Source of the DNA: Opitutaceae bacterium
GTDB taxonomy: Bacteria; Verrucomicrobiota; Verrucomicrobiae; Opitutales; Opitutaceae
DNA: 7,796 nt
Assembly: GCA_031266495.1 (NCBI GenBank)
Contig: JAISAX010000222.1
Coordinates: 1 to 7,796 of the forward strand
Direction of reading: 5' to 3'
Made by a program: the position numbers and the translations under genes
Shown: piece after piece, positions 4,248-7,796 of the stretch
How positions within the stretch are numbered: position 1 is the stretch's first letter
Layout of the letters: every line of letters starts with the position of its first letter
Notes under the pieces: generated by a model
The model's database searches: none
What the model was told of the DNA's origin: nothing
Seen by the model: the letters and a program-made list of their open reading frames with translations, nothing else

Positions 4248-6419
4248 ATGAAAACGCCCGCCCGCCTACTCGCCCGCCTGCTCGTTCGCCTGCTCTTCGG
4301 CTTTCGCGTCCGCGGCACCGCCGCGCTCTCGACGCCCGGCCCGGTGCTGCTCATCCCCAACCACGCCTCGTGGCTCGACTGGCTGTTTCTCTACGCCACG
4401 CTCGACGACGACTGGCGCATCGTCACCTCCTCGGTCACCGCGCAGACGAGCTGGCTGCACCGGCGGCTCATGGTCAACCGCCGTACATTTCCGGTGGATA
4501 CGGCCTCGCCCTACGCCGTTCGCGCAATGATCGACTACCTCAACCGGGGCGGACGCCTCGTCCTCTTTGCCGAAGGCCGGATCACCCGCACCGGCTCGCT
4601 CATGAAAATCTACGACGGCACCGGGTTCCTCCTCCACAAGACCCGCGCCCGCGTCGTCACCTGTTACCTGCGCGGCGCCACGCGGCTGCCGTTCGTAAAA
4701 CATGCCGGCTGGACAAAATGGTTCCCTCGCGTCAGCGCCCATTTTTCTCCCGCGCTCCAGGCCCCCGGTTTCACGCAATACTCCAACACCGTCGCCCGCG
4801 ACAAGACGACGCTCTGGCTCCGCGACCAGCTTGTGCTACAACAATTCGAGGTCGATCTGGCCGAAGGCGCGCAAACCCTCCCCGCCGCCATCGCCGACAC
4901 CGCCGCGCACATCCCGACGCACGTCGCGCTCGAAGACGCCACCAACAGCGAACTCACGTATCGCCGGCTCATGACCGCGACCGACGCCCTCGCCACCGTC
5001 TGGCCCCGGCTCCCCGGCCCCGCGCACGGCGAACGCATCGGCGAACGCGGCGAGCGCGTCGGTGTGGTTTTGCCCAACATCAACGCCATGCCGCTCGTGC
5101 TCCTCAGCCTCTGGTCGGCGGGCAAGGTGCCGGCCATCCTCAATTTCACGACCGGCACGGCGACCATGCTCCGGTGCGCGCAACTGGCCGGTATCCGGCG
5201 CATCGTTACATCGCGCCGGTTTCTGGAAAAAGCCAGGCTCGACCTCGCCCCGCTCGTCGAGGCCGGCATCACGCTCGTCCATATGGAAGACGTGCGCCCG
5301 CGCATCGGCCTGGCGACCCGGCTCCTGGCCGCGCTCCGCAACCGCCTCGCCTGCGGACGCCGTCTGCGCCACGCCCCGGTGACGGCGGAGGACACCGCCG
5401 CCATCCTCTTCACCAGCGGCTCCGAAGGCGTGCCCAAAGGCGTCGAACTCACGCACCGCAACCTCCTCGCCAACCTCCGCCAGGCCATCGCCACGATCGA
5501 CGTGACGGACCACGACCGCATTTTCAACGCCCTCCCCCTCTTCCACAGCTTCGGCCTCACCGCCGGCCTGCTCTTCCCGCTCGTGCGCGGCTGTTACACC
5601 TTTCTCTACCCGACGCCGCTGCATTACCGCATCGTGCCCACGCTCGTCTATGACCGCTGCTGCACCGTGCTGTTCGGCACCAACACCTTTCTCAACGGCT
5701 ATGCGCGCAAGGCCCACGCCTACGATTTCAACACGCTGCGCTTCCTCATCGCCGGCGCGGAAAGGGTGCAGGCGGCGACATACGACACCTGGGCGCGCAA
5801 GTTCGGCGTGCGCATCCTCGAAGGGTACGGCGCCACCGAATGCAGCCCCATCCTCAGTCTGGCCAACCGCATGGAGCCGGGCACCGGCACGGCCGGCCGC
5901 CTGCTCCCCGGCATCGAACATAAACTCGAACCGGTCCCCGGCGTGGACGACGGCGGACGACTCTTCGTGCGCGGGCCCAACATCATGAAAGGTTACATCA
6001 ACCCGGAGGCCAACGCGGAGTTCCGGCGCGGCGGCGGCTGGTACGACACGGGGGACATCGCGTTCGTGGACGACGAACGTTATGTGCACATCCGGGGCCG
6101 CATGAAACGGTTTGCGAAGATCAGCGGCGAGATGGTGAGCCTGACGGCAGTCGAGGACGCCCTTGCCGGCGCGTTTCCGCGCTACGGACTGCGCTGTCAG
6201 GTGGCGGTGGTGGCGGTGCCCGATGCCGACAAGGGCGAAAAACTCGTGGCCGTGACCAACGAGTCGCGTCTGCAACTGGCGGACATCCGCGCCGCGCTCC
6301 GCGACAAAGGGCTGGGCAACCTGGCCGCGCCCCGCGAGCTTCGTGTGGTGCAAGCGATTCCGAAGCTCGGCACCGGGAAGATCAACCACCGCGAATTGTT
6401 GCGGCAACTGGCGGAGTAG
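4248..6419 (+). CDS. aas: Bifunctional acyl-ACP synthetase / lyso-PE acyltransferase Aas
   Basis: Aas activates a fatty acid with ATP onto ACP and transfers it to 2-acyl-lysophosphatidylethanolamine at the inner face of the membrane. Its 723 residues match E. coli Aas (719) from end to end. The N-terminal PlsC-type domain (about 1-200) has the HX4D motif, His39 to Asp44 in NHASWLD, and the substrate motif FAEGRITRTGSLMKIYDG (107-124). The adenylation domain (about 225-723) has the P-loop FTSGSEGVPKG (388-398), LPLFHSFGLT (429-438), YGATE (527-531), YDTGD (599-603), GRMKRFAKISGEMVS (617-631) and the catalytic lysine Lys711 in LGTGK. All key residues are present, so the enzyme should be active. 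A GERIGERGER repeat (261-270) is an insertion against E. coli. It is the third gene of the lplT operon, which ends here at a TAG before a hairpin-rich spacer. Confidence 0.96.
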   Translation: MKTPARLLARLLVRLLFGFRVRGTAALSTPGPVLLIPNHASWLDWLFLYATLDDDWRIVTSSVTAQTSWLHRRLMVNRRTFPVDTASPYAVRAMIDYLNRGGRLVLFAEGRITRTGSLMKIYDGTGFLLHKTRARVVTCYLRGATRLPFVKHAGWTKWFPRVSAHFSPALQAPGFTQYSNTVARDKTTLWLRDQLVLQQFEVDLAEGAQTLPAAIADTAAHIPTHVALEDATNSELTYRRLMTATDALATVWPRLPGPAHGERIGERGERVGVVLPNINAMPLVLLSLWSAGKVPAILNFTTGTATMLRCAQLAGIRRIVTSRRFLEKARLDLAPLVEAGITLVHMEDVRPRIGLATRLLAALRNRLACGRRLRHAPVTAEDTAAILFTSGSEGVPKGVELTHRNLLANLRQAIATIDVTDHDRIFNALPLFHSFGLTAGLLFPLVRGCYTFLYPTPLHYRIVPTLVYDRCCTVLFGTNTFLNGYARKAHAYDFNTLRFLIAGAERVQAATYDTWARKFGVRILEGYGATECSPILSLANRMEPGTGTAGRLLPGIEHKLEPVPGVDDGGRLFVRGPNIMKGYINPEANAEFRRGGGWYDTGDIAFVDDERYVHIRGRMKRFAKISGEMVSLTAVEDALAGAFPRYGLRCQVAVVAVPDADKGEKLVAVTNESRLQLADIRAALRDKGLGNLAAPRELRVVQAIPKLGTGKINHRELLRQLAE

Positions 6420-6451
6420 CGGACGGGAGTCACGCGGCTCGACCGGCGTGG

Positions 6452-6471
6452 CACGGGCATCCTTGCCCGTG
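6452..6471. terminator. Hairpin 1 in the aas convergent spacer, possible terminator
   Basis: CACGGGCA-TCCT-TGCCCGTG is a perfect 8-bp stem with a four-base loop, 32 bases after the aas stop. No T run follows on either strand, so it may work as a transcript-end stabiliser rather than as an intrinsic terminator. Confidence 0.5.
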
Positions 6472-6497
6472 AACGTTGCCTCTCCGCTCCGGCGTGG

Positions 6498-6516
6498 CAC
6501 GGGCTTCCAGCCCGTG
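6498..6516. terminator. Hairpin 2 in the aas convergent spacer, possible terminator
   Basis: CACGGGCT-TCC-AGCCCGTG is an 8-bp stem with a three-base loop. Its innermost pair is T-A where hairpin 1 has A-T, a compensated change. It lies 47 bases beyond the stop of the convergent minus-strand gene and could serve both genes. Confidence 0.5.
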
Positions 6517-6523
6517 AGCGTTG

Positions 6524-6544
6524 CCTCCCCGTTCCGGGGGGAGG
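6524..6544. terminator. Hairpin 3, next to the minus-strand gene end
   Basis: CCTCCCC (6524-6530) pairs with GGGGAGG (6538-6544) around GTTCCGG. It starts 18 bases beyond the stop of the PEP-CTERM gene on the minus strand. It lacks a T run, and purine-rich sequence follows it on the plus strand. Confidence 0.4.
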
Positions 6545-6562
6545 AGGGGAGGGAGAGACGCA

Positions 6563-7591
6563 TCAGCCGCGCCTGGCGCGGCGGAGTCGGGTATGGCGTA
6601 ACCAGATGCCAACTACTAGCGCCGCCAGTCCCGTCACTCCGGCCACCGCGCCCGGCTCGGGCACGGCCACGGCCGTCAGGCTGACAACACGGAAGCCGAC
6701 GAAGAAGTCCTCATCCGCCAAACCGGCGGAGCGGCGACCAGACGCGGCGAAGAGGTTGCTGCTGGCAGAGTAGGCCGAGCCGCCCCGCAATCCACGGTTC
6801 GTACCAGACTGGATACTTTCATTCCACTCCCATACGTTGCCGCCCTGGTCATACGTTCCGAAATACGATGCCGCAAGGATGAAGCTTCCCGCCTCCAGCG
6901 CCTTGTCGCCATCATCACCTTGGCTACCCGTGTAGGTCTGCCCATTGCTGGCGTTCCGGTCACCGCTGAAGTTGTCGCTCTGCGTCGCATAATCCCAGAA
7001 GCCTCCCGTCTCGCCCCTGGTCGGATCGTAATACGCGGCCCGGTACCACTCGTTCTCGTTCGCTATCGCAAACCCTCCGGCACTCCACGCGTCGGCATTC
7101 CGCGTGATTCCTGTGCCGTCGCTCAGCGTGTACATCCCGGTCTCCGTATCGGAGTCTGTCGTGCCTCCGTTTGTCAGCCAGTTCACGAATCGCGCCGTGT
7201 CATAAAAACTCACATACACCACCGGACGGTTGTCCCCGTCAAACTGGTCGCTGCTCCACGTCAGCCCGTAATTGAGCTGCTCCGGGCGATACAGGTTCAG
7301 ATCATTGTTGGTCGTCGTCACCCCGACCGCGTTCAGAAACTTCGCATACTGCGCGTTCGTCACCTCGTATGTGCCGATGTAGTAGTTGTAGTCCACCGCT
7401 CCATACGTTCCATTTTCGTGCGTGCGCGACTCGCTGCCGCCCGTCACCGCCACCATCAGCGAGGGATCGCTCAGGTAATCGGTGCCGACGGTAGCGCCCC
7501 GGGCCGTCGCGGCTCCCGCCGTTAGCAGCAGCGTCGCCAGCAGCAACGCGGTGTTTTGTGTGGTGTTGTGTGTATTCATTTTCTGGTACAT
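6563..7591 (-). CDS. Secreted FGE/SUMF1-fold protein with PEP-CTERM anchor
   Basis: This 342-residue protein has an N-terminal signal peptide (hydrophobic 15-30, likely cleavage near ATARGA at 29-34). A formylglycine-generating-enzyme-like domain follows, from about 66 to 304. Family marks are YYIGTYEVTNAQYAKFLNAVG (70-90, quoted in part: YEVTNAQYAKFLN), RPVVYVSFYDTARFVNWL (122-139), NENEWYRAAYYDP (178-190), YDQGGNVWEWNE (247-258), LRGGSAYS (268-275) and GFRVV (299-303). The C-terminus is a PEP-CTERM sorting signal: VPEPG (310-314), a hydrophobic stretch to about 331 and an Arg-rich tail. An exosortase would cleave there and deliver it to the surface or the extracellular matrix. The protein has no cysteine at all, so it cannot be a cysteine-dependent FGE; a structural or binding role is inferred. 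The start may be 7591 or the ATG at 7579; neither has a clear Shine-Dalgarno. It converges with aas. Confidence 0.9.
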   Translation of the reverse strand: MYQKMNTHNTTQNTALLLATLLLTAGAATARGATVGTDYLSDPSLMVAVTGGSESRTHENGTYGAVDYNYYIGTYEVTNAQYAKFLNAVGVTTTNNDLNLYRPEQLNYGLTWSSDQFDGDNRPVVYVSFYDTARFVNWLTNGGTTDSDTETGMYTLSDGTGITRNADAWSAGGFAIANENEWYRAAYYDPTRGETGGFWDYATQSDNFSGDRNASNGQTYTGSQGDDGDKALEAGSFILAASYFGTYDQGGNVWEWNESIQSGTNRGLRGGSAYSASSNLFAASGRRSAGLADEDFFVGFRVVSLTAVAVPEPGAVAGVTGLAALVVGIWLRHTRLRRARRG

Positions 7592-7668
7592 TTTTTCTGA
7601 CTGATTGACTGGCTGGTTGATGGTGCGTGGATCGACAGGTGCCGACGGGTTTCGACGGGGAGAATGGA

Positions 7669-7684
7669 GGCGTCCTCAGACGCC
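7669..7684. terminator. Small hairpin over the stop codon of the right-edge gene
   Basis: GGCGTC-CTCA-GACGCC is a perfect 6-bp stem whose loop contains the minus-strand TGA stop (7678-7676). No T run follows, so terminator function is uncertain. It is the only structure between this gene and the PEP-CTERM gene, whose start is 84 bp away; nothing promoter-like is evident in that gap. Confidence 0.3.
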
Positions 7685-7796
7685 GGTGGATTCGGGGCCG
7701 TGGTCGGCGCTGCCTCGCCAGACGGTGAGGCTCACGACGCTGACTTTGCCTACGGGGGTGTCGGTCTTGTCGCGCAATTCCACGGTGTAGGTCCAG
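7676..7796 (-). CDS. Partial CDS, C-terminal 39 residues of an unknown protein
   Basis: A minus-strand frame enters from the right edge and reads WTYTVELRDKTDTPVGKV, then SVVSLTVWRGSADHGPESTGV, ending at TGA. The alternating hydrophobic and polar residues suggest beta-strands, as in a secreted or beta-sandwich protein. Codons are GTG-, GAC-, ACC- and GGC-rich, matching the other genes, whereas the competing frames read as Arg/His/Pro-rich shadow sequence. The gene is on the same strand as, and 84 bp upstream of, the PEP-CTERM protein gene, so the two could be co-transcribed. The family is not recognised. Confidence 0.6.
   Translation of the reverse strand, partial: WTYTVELRDKTDTPVGKVSVVSLTVWRGSADHGPESTGV

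Larger units (their letters stand above)
6445..6535. repeat. Two tandem 46-bp hairpin repeat units (REP-like)
   Basis: Unit one (6445-6490) and unit two (6491-6535) share GGCGTGGCACGGGC, GCCCGTG, GTTGCCTC and CCG-TCC blocks in the same order. The second is one base shorter, in the hairpin loop. Both fold into 8-bp stems. Peptides encoded by its minus strand (TGWKPVPR, DARATP) are, from memory, common spurious translations in Verrucomicrobiota and Planctomycetes genomes, which suggests a dispersed repeat family rather than a local event. Confidence 0.85.

Noticed and set aside
4166..5653. 495-codon plus-strand frame overlapping aas
   Set aside because: Arg/His/Pro-rich shadow of aas in another frame.
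6445..6535. CRISPR array
   Set aside because: Only two adjacent units with no unique spacers between them and an internal stem in each; this is a tandem hairpin repeat.
4836..6563. 575-codon open frame on the minus strand opposite aas
   Set aside because: It lies antisense to an aas gene with every catalytic motif intact, its composition is Arg/His/Ala/Gly-rich, and its N-terminus is a translation of the hairpin repeat.

Overview
The window is high-GC bacterial chromosomal DNA. A PEP-CTERM-anchored protein, a dispersed-type hairpin repeat between genes, weak or absent Shine-Dalgarno sequences and Asp-rich hypothetical proteins together suggest a Verrucomicrobiota member, perhaps Opitutales. 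A planctomycete is less likely. This placement is an inference from style; no marker gene is present.

Layout. Positions 1-160 hold the N-terminus of a minus-strand gene running off the left edge, probably the permease partner of the adjacent ABC ATPase. Its first bases lie in a stretch of almost pure G and C with a 29-base G run, which may be a sequencing or contig-end artefact. Next, still on the minus strand, are an ABC-2-type ATPase (157-1068) and an acylphosphatase (1106-1399). Transcription would run acylphosphatase, ATPase, permease, with the last two joined by an ATGA overlap. A 208-bp divergent spacer follows, then a plus-strand gene for an acidic protein of unknown function (1608-2384).

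The core of the window is a plus-strand lysophospholipid recycling operon: lplT (2486-3841), a small three-helix membrane protein (3838-4212), and aas (4248-6419). In E. coli, LplT moves lysophospholipids to the cytoplasmic face of the inner membrane and Aas, a PlsC-like acyltransferase joined to an acyl-ACP synthetase, re-acylates them. The protein lying between them is not part of the classical pair. It is translationally coupled to lplT, and its reading frame is one slip of an 11-C run away from being fused to LplT. This is the most interesting part of the window.

On the right, the convergent spacer 6420-6562 carries two 46-bp tandem repeat units, each forming an 8-bp hairpin with a compensated base pair, plus a third hairpin. 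Then, on the minus strand, comes a secreted FGE/SUMF1-fold protein with a PEP-CTERM tail and no cysteine (6563-7591), and the last 39 codons of an unrecognised gene entering from the right edge (7676-7796). Short in-frame tandem duplications recur in several genes: the permease start, an LplT loop and the Aas adenylation domain.
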